DNA of 64,000 nucleotides from NCBI RefSeq assembly GCF_003336225.1, contig NZ_QPID01000001.1, positions 310,001 to 374,000 on the forward strand, read 5' to 3'. The notes below the pieces were generated by a model. The model was not told the DNA's origin. It was given only the letters and a program-made list of their open reading frames with translations, and made no database searches. Positions within the stretch are counted from its first letter, which is position 1. Each line of letters starts with the position of its first letter. Source of the stretch: Corallincola holothuriorum. GTDB lineage: Bacteria > Pseudomonadota > Gammaproteobacteria > Enterobacterales > Neiellaceae. A program made the translations under genes and the position numbers. Below, one piece after another: positions 27,493 through 36,676 of the stretch.

Positions 27493-27509
27493 CCTTACCT
27501 CTCTGACAT

Positions 27510-27545
27510 AATAAGTAAGGGCGCCTGCTGGCGCCCTTACTTATT
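27510..27545 (+). terminator. Terminator hairpin after the YebC/YeeN gene
   Basis: A perfect 16-base stem (27510-27525 and 27530-27545) with a four-base TGCT loop, GC-rich at the top and AT-rich at the base. The following bases TATTCTCCTG are only moderately T-rich. The symmetry would let it stop transcripts from either strand. Confidence 0.8.
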
Positions 27546-27694
27546 CTCCTGTTCTTCCTCGCTTCATTAACCTTTTATGACACCAAGCCCTAACTTTGTA
27601 ACACTCGGCAAAAAGTCATCTATGCTATTGATAGTTGCGCGTTTGTCTTGATCGCGGACGGCACTTTTCTAATTGACTTGATGGGGAAATGTAG

Positions 27695-28678
27695 ATGTTG
27701 AAAAGGATTGGGGAAAGAGTGTTGATTGTCACGGGTCTTATGGTCGGGCTGGTGGCTGGTTCTGTCGCCGAGGATGGCCCGATTGACGCAGCAGAGGCCT
27801 ATGTTCTTGGCGCCGATGGCATGGTGGTATTGTCGGGCACTGGCGCTTGTGTACGCCACAGCGGTTGGAGTGAAGAAAAGGCCAAGGTTGTTGGCTGTGA
27901 CGGTTACGCACTTAGCACCGATGTTGAGTTTGTTAAAGGTGAAGGTGATGGCTTGATCACCGGCTTATCACTGCCACAGGCGGAACTGTTTGCATTTGAC
28001 AGCGCAGAGATGGGGGAAGAGGGTAAGGCCTATCTGTTGAGTCGAAAGGCTGAATTGTCAGAGGATTTCAACGGCGTCTACTCAGTAACCGTCATTGGTC
28101 ATACCGACAGTACCGGCGACGAGACTTATAACCAGGATTTATCACTGCGCCGTGCCAATGCCGTCGGTGACTATCTTAAGTCGATAGGTGTACCGGAAGG
28201 GCGCTTGAATACCCTCGGTCGTGGCGAAAATGATCCTTTGGTTACGAATGATACCGTTGAAGGTCGTGCCCAAAACCGTCGTGTTGAGGTTTTTGTAGTG
28301 GGTGAACTGCGCGCGTTGGATCGACTAGTATTCCCAAGTATCGCTTTGTTTGAACGGCGCAAAGGTGAACTGACAGGTGAGGGCGTTGGCCTCATGCGAA
28401 CTCACATAGAAGAGGCTAGGGAGTTACTGCGTAGCGCAGCCTTTATTGAGATCGTTGGTCATACGGATGATGTGGGTGACGATGATTACAATATGGCTCT
28501 CTCTGTTGAGCGCGCAGAATCTGTCGGGCTCTATCTTATTGAAGCTGGTGTTGATTCGTCCAAAATTGTGATGCGTGGTGCAGGTGAAACAATGCCTGTC
28601 GCAACTAACGCCACAGAACCAGGAAAAGCACAAAATCGTCGTGTAGAGGTACTCATCTTCGGACGAGGTCGCTTCTAA
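27695..28678 (+). CDS. Periplasmic protein with two tandem OmpA-like peptidoglycan-binding domains
   Basis: A 327-residue exported protein: signal peptide of about 25 residues (MLKRIGERVLIVTGLMVGLVAG-), a short Cys-containing region, then two OmpA C-terminal domains at about 105-205 and 215-325. Each has the GHTDxxGxxxYNxxLSxxRAxxVxxYL core and an AQNRRVEV ending (VTVIGHTDSTGDETYN and IEIVGHTDDVGDDDYN). Such domains bind diaminopimelate in peptidoglycan. There is no beta-barrel. The N-terminal segment (VYATAV-type CVRH...CDGY) resembles the part found in OmpA-family proteins of this group. Two tandem copies in one chain are uncommon. A 12-base stem hairpin follows at 28700-28736. Confidence 0.85.
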   Translation: MLKRIGERVLIVTGLMVGLVAGSVAEDGPIDAAEAYVLGADGMVVLSGTGACVRHSGWSEEKAKVVGCDGYALSTDVEFVKGEGDGLITGLSLPQAELFAFDSAEMGEEGKAYLLSRKAELSEDFNGVYSVTVIGHTDSTGDETYNQDLSLRRANAVGDYLKSIGVPEGRLNTLGRGENDPLVTNDTVEGRAQNRRVEVFVVGELRALDRLVFPSIALFERRKGELTGEGVGLMRTHIEEARELLRSAAFIEIVGHTDDVGDDDYNMALSVERAESVGLYLIEAGVDSSKIVMRGAGETMPVATNATEPGKAQNRRVEVLIFGRGRF

Positions 28679-28699
28679 TTCGTAAGTTGTATCATTCAG

Positions 28700-28736
28700 T
28701 GAAGGTTGAGCGGGAACGTGTTGTGCTCAACCTTCA
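28700..28736 (+). terminator. Hairpin after the OmpA-domain gene, probable terminator
   Basis: Perfect 12-base arms (28700-28711 and 28725-28736) with a 13-base loop, starting 21 bases after the stop codon. The following T content (TTTA) is low, so termination may be weak. Confidence 0.6.
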
Positions 28737-28806
28737 TTTACTCCCTCATTAAATCATCGTATCCTAATCTTTTAGTTTTAATTTCCCGTATTCCTGAGGT
28801 TCAAGG

Positions 28807-30258
28807 ATGAGTAGTTGTAGTTATCATGCCGATAAACAAGGTAGTTGGCATTGTCCTTCCTGTATTAAAAGCTTTTGTACAACCTGTTTTCCTGGTGGCG
28901 AAAAGAACTTTGATGGTACGTCTGCGCGCTGCCCGCTTTGTCGTAGTGAACTGACATTCAGCGTTGAAGATGAGGATTTGCCGCCGTTTTGGCGTATCAG
29001 CTGGCAGTTTTTCCGTTATCCGTTGCAGTTGCAGCCGATGATCCTACTCGGGCTACTGTTCCTGGTGACACAGATAGCGATGTCCGATCTCTCTGCTACT
29101 GTCACGGAGCAAGCTGGACAGCTGGTGGTTGGCGGCGTGTTAGCGCTGGCGCTGTTTATTATGGTTATTCATTATGGCCTAGCGATTATCGCAGCGTTAT
29201 CTGAAGAGCAGTGGCAGGCGCCAAAGCTGTTTGATAGTGAAAGCAATATCTTGCTTACTTTTAAGCTACTGGTTGCGCTGTTTGTGATGTACTTTTTTGC
29301 GGGCCTCCTGTCTATGGTCTCGCACTCTTTAGCCGTTATTGCTTCTGTGTTGGTGACACTATCGATACCCGCTGTCACTATGGTTATTGCCCTTACGCAT
29401 AGTTTACGCGATGCCACGAATCCGGCGATCCTTGCTGGGGTGATGGTACGTATTGGCTGGAGCTACTTATTGCTTTGGTTTGCCTACACGGCAGTGTCGA
29501 ACGGTGGTACTGCGTTGGTTTGGCTATTTGAGGGGACTGAATCTATCAAGTTTCTTGTCACTCTTTTGGTGGTGGGTAGCGCGTATTTTTCACTCGTTGC
29601 GTATGCCATGATGGGATACACACTCTTCGTTAATCGTAATAAATTGGGGCTAGGCAACGCAGAGCAGCAGGGGGTGTCGTTGCAGCCAGCTGAATACGAC
29701 TGCCAACGTGTGCTTGGTTACTCCCATCTATTGTTGTTTGAAGGCCGCAAAAAACAAGCATTTGAAATGGTCAAAGATGGTTTGCGTCGGTATCCAAATG
29801 AGATGCGCTTAAGAGAGCGTATGCACCGTTTGTTGATGTTGAGTGAACAAACGGAGCTGCTTGATAAACATTCCCAACGCTACCTAGCCCTGTTGCATGA
29901 AAAAGGCAACATCGGTGCCGCAGCCAGAACATTGGATGAAGTGATCACTAAGATCCCGGGTTTTGAGCCTGAGCCAGAACTACGCTATGCCATCGCTAAT
30001 ATCTATTTTCAGCAGGGGCGCTTTGATAAAGCGGAAGCATTGATCGGTGAACCTGAATCTTGGCCAGCAAGTTATATAGATCGCGCCGGGCTCTATCTGT
30101 TACTTGCAAAAGCGGGATTAGAGAGCGGTAGACCGCTGCAAAGCGTTGCCGAGCTTGCGGCGACCGCAGGTAAGTTAGCAACACCGGCAAGCCAACAGCA
30201 GTTGGAAGCGCAGCAACTTAATCAGATGGCGCTGAAGATGGCTGAGCATTCAGAATAA
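28807..30258 (+). CDS. Zinc-finger, membrane and TPR-repeat protein
   Basis: A 483-residue protein with three parts. Residues 1-50 form a B-box/zinc-ribbon-like cluster with eight possible ligands (Cys4, His7, Cys16, Cys19, Cys24, Cys27, Cys42, Cys45), enough for two zinc ions. Residues about 70-275 hold five to six hydrophobic helices. Residues about 295-480 form TPR-like helical repeats (HLLLFEGRKKQAFEMVKDGLRRYPN, and AIANIYFQQGRFDKAEAL). The layout suggests a membrane-anchored scaffold with its N- and C-terminal parts in the cytoplasm. No enzyme motif is seen and the function is unknown. The 3' end overlaps the convergent rhomboid gene by 41 bases. Confidence 0.75.
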   Translation: MSSCSYHADKQGSWHCPSCIKSFCTTCFPGGEKNFDGTSARCPLCRSELTFSVEDEDLPPFWRISWQFFRYPLQLQPMILLGLLFLVTQIAMSDLSATVTEQAGQLVVGGVLALALFIMVIHYGLAIIAALSEEQWQAPKLFDSESNILLTFKLLVALFVMYFFAGLLSMVSHSLAVIASVLVTLSIPAVTMVIALTHSLRDATNPAILAGVMVRIGWSYLLLWFAYTAVSNGGTALVWLFEGTESIKFLVTLLVVGSAYFSLVAYAMMGYTLFVNRNKLGLGNAEQQGVSLQPAEYDCQRVLGYSHLLLFEGRKKQAFEMVKDGLRRYPNEMRLRERMHRLLMLSEQTELLDKHSQRYLALLHEKGNIGAAARTLDEVITKIPGFEPEPELRYAIANIYFQQGRFDKAEALIGEPESWPASYIDRAGLYLLLAKAGLESGRPLQSVAELAATAGKLATPASQQQLEAQQLNQMALKMAEHSE

Positions 30259-31390
30259 TGCGGATTGCTGCAGCCTCTGCGTTATGGGCTGCAGAGGCTG
30301 TTATGAGTAGAGGCAAGAGTGAAGCGTGTGCGTTGGTTGCAACATCTGTCGACCATAGATTTGAGTTGACCAGTTCGGTGACTACATGGCTTGCCGCTTT
30401 ATGGTCGTTATGTATTAGAAGCGTGTAAACCAGATCTATACGCTCTTTTGCTGTCCATAGATGGCTGTCGCAGAGCAGTACCGATTGATGTTCCTGCCAT
30501 ATTGGGTACGCCCAACCAAATCCTACAGAGGCATCGCTTTGAAAAGCTAAAAGCAGTCGGTAAAGCGCTACTATTTGTGCTTCACTGACGCGCTTTGCGA
30601 GGGTGAACGCGTAATACCATAATCCTTCATAAGTAGGTTGTTCTTTTAATTGCTGACGGCAAACAGCCAAAGCTTCAACCAACCTCAGCTCGTTTTCTAG
30701 CTTGATTGCCTTTGCCGATATCGTTAATGGTGCGGCGCTCGCTTCAATCTCGCTTTGGTTAATACTTGATTGTACGCGCCGACTAAATAATCCGCACCAG
30801 CTACCGATGATATAGAAAGCGGTACCCGACATAAGCCCAAAGGCGTGTGCCATATATGCGACATTATCATCACTAAGTGCGGCACTTAGTAGCTCATAGC
30901 CAAGCCAAACAGGCAGCAGAACCAACGCCGGTGCGCGGAAGCTAGTAACGATAGGCCCCAAAACGGCAAAGCACTCACGCCGGCGCCATCCATAAACCGC
31001 CAAATAGACTCCCATCAGTCCTGATATGGCCCCTGAAGCCCCAACCAATGGTGTACTGCTGTCTGTGTGGAGCAGCGCAAATCCCCATCCGCTGCATACG
31101 CCAGTAAAGAGATAAAGAGTGAAAAAATTTAAGGCGCCTAAGTGCTTTTCCAAAGCGCTGCCGAATATCAGCAGAAACAATAGATTTCCCAGTAGGTGAA
31201 GCCAGTCGCCGTGAAGATATTGATGAGTAACCAATTGAAACCACGCCATTTGGCTAGGTACTAGCGCATATTTGGTAATCGTGGCATCTGTTTCAGTTGA
31301 AAACACGGCGAAGCAAAGAAAGGCGATGGCGATCGTCACAAAGGGTGGTTGGTGCCAGTCAAGCTTATCTTCCGTTGGGACAATCAACAT
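30218..31390 (-). CDS. Rhomboid-family intramembrane serine protease with TPR-like C-terminal region
   Basis: A 390-residue protein. The catalytic Ser119 is in GASG (117-120) and His182 in MAHAFG; Asn69 in HLLGN is the usual oxyanion-side residue, and HGDWLHLLGNLLFLLIFGSALE is the classic rhomboid loop/TM2 block. Residues 1-200 hold six membrane segments. Residues about 215-390 are soluble and helical with TPR-like character (ALAVCRQQLKEQPTYEGLWYYAFTLAKR), an added domain not found in GlpG. It should cleave single-pass membrane proteins. The convergent neighbour also couples membrane helices with TPR repeats, and the genes overlap tail to tail by 41 bases. Confidence 0.9.
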   Translation of the reverse strand: MLIVPTEDKLDWHQPPFVTIAIAFLCFAVFSTETDATITKYALVPSQMAWFQLVTHQYLHGDWLHLLGNLLFLLIFGSALEKHLGALNFFTLYLFTGVCSGWGFALLHTDSSTPLVGASGAISGLMGVYLAVYGWRRRECFAVLGPIVTSFRAPALVLLPVWLGYELLSAALSDDNVAYMAHAFGLMSGTAFYIIGSWCGLFSRRVQSSINQSEIEASAAPLTISAKAIKLENELRLVEALAVCRQQLKEQPTYEGLWYYAFTLAKRVSEAQIVALYRLLLAFQSDASVGFGWAYPIWQEHQSVLLCDSHLWTAKERIDLVYTLLIHNDHKAASHVVTELVNSNLWSTDVATNAHASLLPLLITASAAHNAEAAAIRIILNAQPSSAPSD

Positions 31391-31504
31391 AGTCTTATCT
31401 TAATGTCGTTCAATAGTGCGTGTGCTGAGTGAGGTACGTATTTAACTCAAACTAAATGTAAAGGATCTAGCGAATCACTAGGCTGTACGCCATCAGTGGA
31501 AATT

Positions 31505-31534
31505 AAAAAGCCGTGCTAAATAGCACGGCTTTTT
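31505..31534 (-). terminator. Rho-independent terminator of rne
   Basis: Perfect 13-base arms (31505-31517, 31522-31534) with a four-base loop. On the - strand the stem ends in a five-T run, 17 bases past the rne stop. Confidence 0.88.
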
Positions 31535-31550
31535 GCTCTGGCAATGGCCC

Positions 31551-34496
31551 TTAGATTGCAGGTTTGGTTGGACCTGCTGTAGCCTGATCTTTGGCTTTTA
31601 ACGTCGATACGCCTTGACTACCGCCGGCACCTTGGCCGAAACGGCGCTCAATAATCGAGGCATCCACACCTGATAATGTCGCAGGTGTCGGCTTCGCCAT
31701 TTGACTAGATACCGCAGTTGCGTAGCGACTGACTGGAGTGGTAGAAACGACAATATCATCGGCTGATTTAGCGTCGGAGCTAACTGGCTCTGCTGCTGCC
31801 TCAACTACCACAGGCGTGTCACTTGCGACCACTTGCTCTGTGGCTTCCACTTCTGGCTCAATCGCTGACTCGACTACTTCGCTAGCTTTGTCATCAGACG
31901 CAACCGATGCGTCTTCAGCGGCTTTTTCAACAACAGGATCTGTTGTTACGTCAGATCCTTGCTGTGCCTCAACTTCTACGCTAGCCGATTCGACCTGCTC
32001 AGAGACTTCCGGCTCAGAGAGCTCGATCGAAACTTCACTGTCAGTCGCTGTCGTCTCTTTGACTGGCGCTTCTTCAGGAGCTGCTGCGGTAACGTCAACG
32101 GTTTCAGCGGCTGTATGCTCTTCGCTCGCAACGTTCGCCTTAGTTTCAATAGAAGCTGTCTGTTCAACAGTCGCAGGTGCGTCTTGGGTGTTGTCGGCAC
32201 TGCTTTCTACTACTGGCGTCTCGTTAGCGGCTACTTCAGCAACTTGCTCGGCAGCAACTTCAGGATAACGGGCGCCTACCGGATCTTCAGAGACCTGCTC
32301 AGCAACAGGAGCGAGTTCTGGTAACTGCTCTTTCTTGCTTGGCACTGGTGTGGCTTCTGAACTTACACGAACCTTCTTGCGTAAGTTACGGCGCTGACGA
32401 CGCTTTGCGACCTGCTCCTGTTTTTGTGTTGCAGGTTTAGCTGTGCTTTCGTTCTTATCAGTAGCCACTGAATCAGTGGTCGACTGTTGCGCACCTTCAA
32501 CACGGTTTTGCTGCTTTCTACCACGATTGCGGCGACGTTCGTTCTTTTGCGGCTTATCTTCTGACGCGCCACGGCTATCTTTGGCCGCTACAGCTGGCTT
32601 TGTGTCATCACCCTTCTTGCGCTCATTTCGCGGCTGGCGACGACTGTTATCGCGCTCGTTATTACGGCGGCGACTGCTGTTTTTGCCACGGGATTGCTGA
32701 CGCCCTCTGTCACCATGGGGGCGCTTACTCTTATTGCTCTTTTTCTTTGGCTTAGCGCCGAACAGAGAGGCAATAGCAGCAATAATAACGGCGATGATGC
32801 CGGGGTTCTTGTCCTTTGCCTTCTTAGCGTTGGCCTTTGCTTTTTGCGGTTGTGCTTTTGTCTTTGTGACTGTTTCGGTCGGTGCGGGTGCACTCGCTGC
32901 TGGTGTTGTAAACCCTTGCAGCACAGGCTGTGCGCGGGTGGCTACTTCGCCAACGGTAGCCGAAACTGTCGGCTCCGGCTGTTCAGCCGGCATAATCATC
33001 GCGTAGCTCGAATCTTCTTGAATATCGTCTTTACGTAAACGAGTCACCTGATATTTGGGTGTCTCCATATGCTGGTTTGGAATGATGATCACGCCAACAC
33101 GGTTACGTTTTTCAATACCCCTGATCGCAGCACGCTTTTCGTTGAGTAAATAAGTTCCGACTTCTACAGGTACCTGGGCATGTAACTGCGCGGTATTTTC
33201 CTTGATCGCTTCCTCTTCGATAAGACGAAGCACAGACAGTGCAATGGATTCCACACCACGAATGCTACCGGCGCCATCACAGCGAGGACAGACATTTTGA
33301 CTTGATTCACCCAGTGACGGGCGTAGTCGCTGGCGTGACATCTCTAACAGGCCGAAACGGCTAATACGACCTAGCTGAATTCTTGCTCTGTCTTGGCGAA
33401 CGGCGTCACGTAGACGGTTTTCTACTGCGCGCTGGTTACGTACAGGAGACATATCGATAAAGTCGATAACGACTAAGCCACCCACATCCCGCAGGCGCAA
33501 CTGGCGAGCAATCTCGTCAGCAGCTTCCAGGTTGGTATTGACTGCTGTTTCTTCAATATCGCTACCTTTGGTCGCTTTAGCCGAGTTGATATCGATTGAC
33601 GTCAATGCCTCTGTCGGATCGATAACAATAGAGCCACCAGAAGGTAATTTAACTTCACGTTGAAACGCTGATTCGATCTGGCTTTCAATTTGGTAGTGAG
33701 AGAACAGCGGTACTTCACCGGAATAAAGCTTCACTCGTTGTACGAAGTCGGGACGCACTTGCGAGATGTGTGCTTTTCCTTGCTCGTAAACGTGTGGGTT
33801 ATCAATAATCACTTCGCCAATATCGCGACGCAGATAATCACGGATAGCGCGAACGATGACATTGCCTTCCTGATGGATAAGGGCTGGGGCTTTAGTGGCT
33901 TTGGCCGCTTCGTCAATGCGCGTCCAATGGTTAAGCAGGTTAGTTAAATCATACTTTAACTCTTCCGCTGACTTACCAACGCCGGCAGTACGTACGATGA
34001 GGCCCATACCGTTAGGCACATCAAGTTCGCTAAGTGCCGCTTTCAGCTCAGAGCGCTCATCACCTTCAATACGGCGAGAGATACCACCTGCTCTAGGGTT
34101 ATTTGGCATAAGTACCAGATAAGAGCCTGCCAAACTGACAAAGGTCGTCAGTGCAGCACCTTTATTACCGCGTTCCTCTTTGTCGACCTGAATGAGTACT
34201 TCCTGGCCTTCTTTGATGATCTCGCGAATATTAGGGCGGCCTTGGAACTCATAACCTTTAGGGAAATAGCTACGAGCAATCTCTTTTAGAGGCAGGAAAC
34301 CGTGGCGTTCAGCACCATAGTTTACAAAAGCAGCTTCAAGACTGGGTTCTACGCGGGTAATTGTACCTTTGTAGATATTGGCTTTTTTCTGTTCTTGATT
34401 CGGATTTTCAATATCTAAGTCGTACAGCTTTTGACCGTCGACAAGCGCAACGCGGAGTTCTTCTTCCTGCGTTGCATTAATAAGCATTCTTTTCAT
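31551..34496 (-). CDS. rne: Ribonuclease E
   Basis: 981 residues. The catalytic half is intact: S1 domain at about 35-125 ([18 protein letters not shown]), DNase I-like active-site Asp302 and Asp345 ([11 protein letters not shown] and VVIDFIDM), and the zinc-link Cys403/Cys406 in CPRCDGAG, each one residue off the E. coli positions. From about residue 545 the protein is a low-complexity, Lys/Arg-rich then Ala/Glu/Val-rich tail with a hydrophobic [14 protein letters not shown] stretch at about 568-582, which fits the amphipathic membrane-targeting helix of RNase E. The Arg-rich patches would bind RNA and the acidic end partners. It processes rRNA and tRNA precursors and mRNA as the core of the degradosome. 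Terminator at 31505-31534; long leader upstream. Confidence 0.95.
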   Translation of the reverse strand: MKRMLINATQEEELRVALVDGQKLYDLDIENPNQEQKKANIYKGTITRVEPSLEAAFVNYGAERHGFLPLKEIARSYFPKGYEFQGRPNIREIIKEGQEVLIQVDKEERGNKGAALTTFVSLAGSYLVLMPNNPRAGGISRRIEGDERSELKAALSELDVPNGMGLIVRTAGVGKSAEELKYDLTNLLNHWTRIDEAAKATKAPALIHQEGNVIVRAIRDYLRRDIGEVIIDNPHVYEQGKAHISQVRPDFVQRVKLYSGEVPLFSHYQIESQIESAFQREVKLPSGGSIVIDPTEALTSIDINSAKATKGSDIEETAVNTNLEAADEIARQLRLRDVGGLVVIDFIDMSPVRNQRAVENRLRDAVRQDRARIQLGRISRFGLLEMSRQRLRPSLGESSQNVCPRCDGAGSIRGVESIALSVLRLIEEEAIKENTAQLHAQVPVEVGTYLLNEKRAAIRGIEKRNRVGVIIIPNQHMETPKYQVTRLRKDDIQEDSSYAMIMPAEQPEPTVSATVGEVATRAQPVLQGFTTPAASAPAPTETVTKTKAQPQKAKANAKKAKDKNPGIIAVIIAAIASLFGAKPKKKSNKSKRPHGDRGRQQSRGKNSSRRRNNERDNSRRQPRNERKKGDDTKPAVAAKDSRGASEDKPQKNERRRNRGRKQQNRVEGAQQSTTDSVATDKNESTAKPATQKQEQVAKRRQRRNLRKKVRVSSEATPVPSKKEQLPELAPVAEQVSEDPVGARYPEVAAEQVAEVAANETPVVESSADNTQDAPATVEQTASIETKANVASEEHTAAETVDVTAAAPEEAPVKETTATDSEVSIELSEPEVSEQVESASVEVEAQQGSDVTTDPVVEKAAEDASVASDDKASEVVESAIEPEVEATEQVVASDTPVVVEAAAEPVSSDAKSADDIVVSTTPVSRYATAVSSQMAKPTPATLSGVDASIIERRFGQGAGGSQGVSTLKAKDQATAGPTKPAI

Positions 34497-34922
34497 GCGT
34501 GTGGCTCAACTTCTCATATATTGTAGCCACAGCCCATTACGCCGATTATGACGTGCGCTGGTATTACGCCGGTCCCTTGCAACCTCCCGGTTGTATGACA
34601 CAGTGCTTGCCGACTCATGGTCGGCTCCAATTTTTAAAACCGCTGCTCTATATTCAGGGAAGCAACGATCAGGAATAGGTTCCAGTAGCTCGCAAATCGT
34701 CCAGCATAATGCGCTATGGCGTCTCTTAAAGGACGAAACTTTTCTTTGGCAGAGCACAGAGGCGTAATCCGACGAGGTAGGTTGGTTCCGCCCGGAACGA
34801 ATACAAATGGGCGATAAATTCATGGAACCAAGCTTAACGTGCGGTTAAATTACGCGATATGATGCCTAAGCGTTGCCTGCTTGCCGGTTGTTTTTGGGCG
34901 TTAATCAGGCGAACGTCGACGA
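34497..34922 (-). promoter_or_regulatory. Long 5' leader of rne
   Basis: The promoter at 34923-34951 predicts a leader of about 420 bases before the rne ATG, with no convincing gene in it. In E. coli the rne leader is 361 bases and folds into hairpins through which RNase E cleaves its own mRNA. The length and position here suggest the same autoregulation. An open frame of 105 codons inside it (34506-34823, - strand) lacks recognisable protein features and is not called. Confidence 0.55.
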
Positions 34923-34951
34923 ACTATAGCAACCCCACTTGGAACAGGCAA
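34923..34951 (-). promoter_or_regulatory. Sigma-70 type promoter of rne
   Basis: On the - strand TTGCCT (34951-34946) is separated by 17 bases from TATAGT (34928-34923), matching four of six and five of six consensus positions. Transcription would start near 34916. The rluC promoter must lie in the same 60 bases in the other direction but is not clear. Confidence 0.6.
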
Positions 34952-34982
34952 TCTTAAACGCTTTCTGATAGACTCTCGCGCC

Positions 34983-36011
34983 ATGACACAGAGCACAGAT
35001 TTACCACGTCCCCAGGTCCAAAAAGTGGTCATCACCGATGATCATGTGGGCCAACGTATAGACAATTATCTCCGCCTAAAACTTAAGGGCACACCAAAGA
35101 GTCTGATCTACAGGATCATCAGAAAAGGTGAGGTTCGTGTTAATGGCAAACGGATAAAAGCTGAATATAAACTGACATCGGGCGATGAAGTTCGTATCCC
35201 GCCGGTGCGCGTTGCTGAAAGAGAAACGCCCGATATTTCGGCCAAACTGGATCAGGTTGCTAAGTTAGAGCAATGCATCTTGTATGAAGATGACTGGCTA
35301 CTGGCGATCAATAAACCATCAGGTATTGCTGTTCATGGCGGCAGCGGTTTGAAATTTGGCGTTATTGAGGCATTGCGTGCGTTACGCCCTGATGCCAGGT
35401 ATTTGGAACTTGTTCACCGCATTGATAGGGAAACGTCCGGCATTTTGTTAGTCGCTAAGAAGCGATCAGCGTTACGTGCGTTACACCGTCAACTGCAAGA
35501 CAAAACGGTGCAGAAAAATTACCTCGCCTTGGTAAAGGGACGTTGGCCGGAACGTCGAAAAGTGTGTGATTATCCGCTGCAAAAAAATGAACTGCAAAGT
35601 GGTGAACGGGTGGTCAGAGTGAACCCCGACGGGAAGCCTTCTGAAACACGAATTAAGATCCTTAAACGCTTAAAGGGCGCCACCTTGATTCAGGCAAGCC
35701 CTGTGACTGGTCGTACTCATCAGATACGCGTTCATACGGCAGCCGCTGGTCATCCTATTGCCTGTGACCCTAAGTATGGTAGTGAGCCCTTTACCAAGGC
35801 GATGTCTGAACTTGGTTGCTCACGTTTGTTTCTCCATGCGGCTGAGATTCGCTTTGCTCACCCCAAAGATGAAACCACACTGTTTATAGAAGCGCCGTTA
35901 GACGCCCCCTTATTAAAGGTAGTGGAGCGTATTGGCGTAGAGGAACACGCCCCGCAAATACCACGTGAACCATCCCGTAAACGGGCAAATCAACGTAGGA
36001 AAGCGAAATAG
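34983..36011 (+). CDS. rluC: 23S rRNA pseudouridine synthase RluC
   Basis: A 342-residue protein with an N-terminal S4 RNA-binding domain (residues about 22-75, QRIDNYLRLKLKGTPKSLIYRIIRKGEVRVNGKR) and an RluA-family catalytic domain. The catalytic Asp148 is in HRIDRETSG; TGRTHQIRVH follows. RluC makes pseudouridine at 955, 2504 and 2580 of 23S rRNA in E. coli. The gene is divergent from rne, the same arrangement as in E. coli, which supports the assignment. A basic tail (SRKRANQRRKAK) ends the protein. The TAG stop overlaps the GTG of the HAD gene. Confidence 0.93.
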   Translation: MTQSTDLPRPQVQKVVITDDHVGQRIDNYLRLKLKGTPKSLIYRIIRKGEVRVNGKRIKAEYKLTSGDEVRIPPVRVAERETPDISAKLDQVAKLEQCILYEDDWLLAINKPSGIAVHGGSGLKFGVIEALRALRPDARYLELVHRIDRETSGILLVAKKRSALRALHRQLQDKTVQKNYLALVKGRWPERRKVCDYPLQKNELQSGERVVRVNPDGKPSETRIKILKRLKGATLIQASPVTGRTHQIRVHTAAAGHPIACDPKYGSEPFTKAMSELGCSRLFLHAAEIRFAHPKDETTLFIEAPLDAPLLKVVERIGVEEHAPQIPREPSRKRANQRRKAK

Positions 36012-36676
36012 TGGTTGGAAAGTTTGATCTGATCGTTTTTGACTGGGACGGCACGTTGATGGACTCAACGGCGCGTATCGTATCCAGTTTACAGAAAGCG
36101 TCTGCGCTAAGTGGATTGCCTGTGCCATCGGACGAGGCTGCGGCAGGCATTATCGGTTTGAGCCTCGATCAAGCATTTACAGAGTTATTCAGGCCTGCGT
36201 CCATCACAGCGCAACAGCGTGACGAATTGATGGACCACTATAGACAACAATTTGTTGTCGATAATCCTCAACCCATGCCCATGTTTGCTGGTTCTTCCGC
36301 TCTGCTGGCGTTACTTCAGCGCAATCAAAAGCAGCTTGCTGTCGCCACAGGTAAATCGCGAAAAGGCTTAGACCGAGTGCTGGAAGAGACTGGGGTAGGG
36401 CAATATTTTCACGCTACTATTTGTGCTGATGAAGCGGAGTCAAAGCCTCACCCCGACATGTTACACCGACTCATGGCTATCTTTAATGTTAAGCCAGAGA
36501 AGACGTTGATGATTGGCGATACAGACTATGATCTGCAGATGGCGGAAAATGCAGGCGCAAAAAGCATCGGGGTAACTTATGGGGCTCAACCAAAGGAGCG
36601 CTTGCTGCCATTTTCGAGCTTAGCATTGGTTGATTCGGTGGCCGAACTCAGAGATTGCCTGCTGCAACCCTGCTAA
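36011..36676 (+). CDS. HAD-superfamily phosphatase (phosphoglycolate phosphatase-like)
   Basis: A 221-residue subfamily IA HAD hydrolase. The nucleophile Asp11 and acid/base Asp13 are in FDWDGT; the Thr/Ser motif (VATGKSRKGLDRVL) and the late acidic motif (MIGDTDYDLQMAENAGAK) are present, with an alpha-helical cap between. It should dephosphorylate a small metabolite; Gph/YieH-like specificity is a guess. GTG start overlaps the rluC TAG by one base (TAGTG), so the two are translationally coupled. The 3' end overlaps the convergent ABC gene by four bases. Confidence 0.87.
   Translation: MVGKFDLIVFDWDGTLMDSTARIVSSLQKASALSGLPVPSDEAAAGIIGLSLDQAFTELFRPASITAQQRDELMDHYRQQFVVDNPQPMPMFAGSSALLALLQRNQKQLAVATGKSRKGLDRVLEETGVGQYFHATICADEAESKPHPDMLHRLMAIFNVKPEKTLMIGDTDYDLQMAENAGAKSIGVTYGAQPKERLLPFSSLALVDSVAELRDCLLQPC

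Noticed and set aside
31738-32268. A 176-codon Ser/Thr/Ala-rich frame antisense to the rne tail
   Set aside because: It is the mirror of the Ala/Glu/Val-rich low-complexity tail of RNase E and carries no independent feature.
34506-34823. A 105-codon frame on the - strand in the rne leader
   Set aside because: Its composition has no signal of a real protein, and the position fits the untranslated leader of rne.
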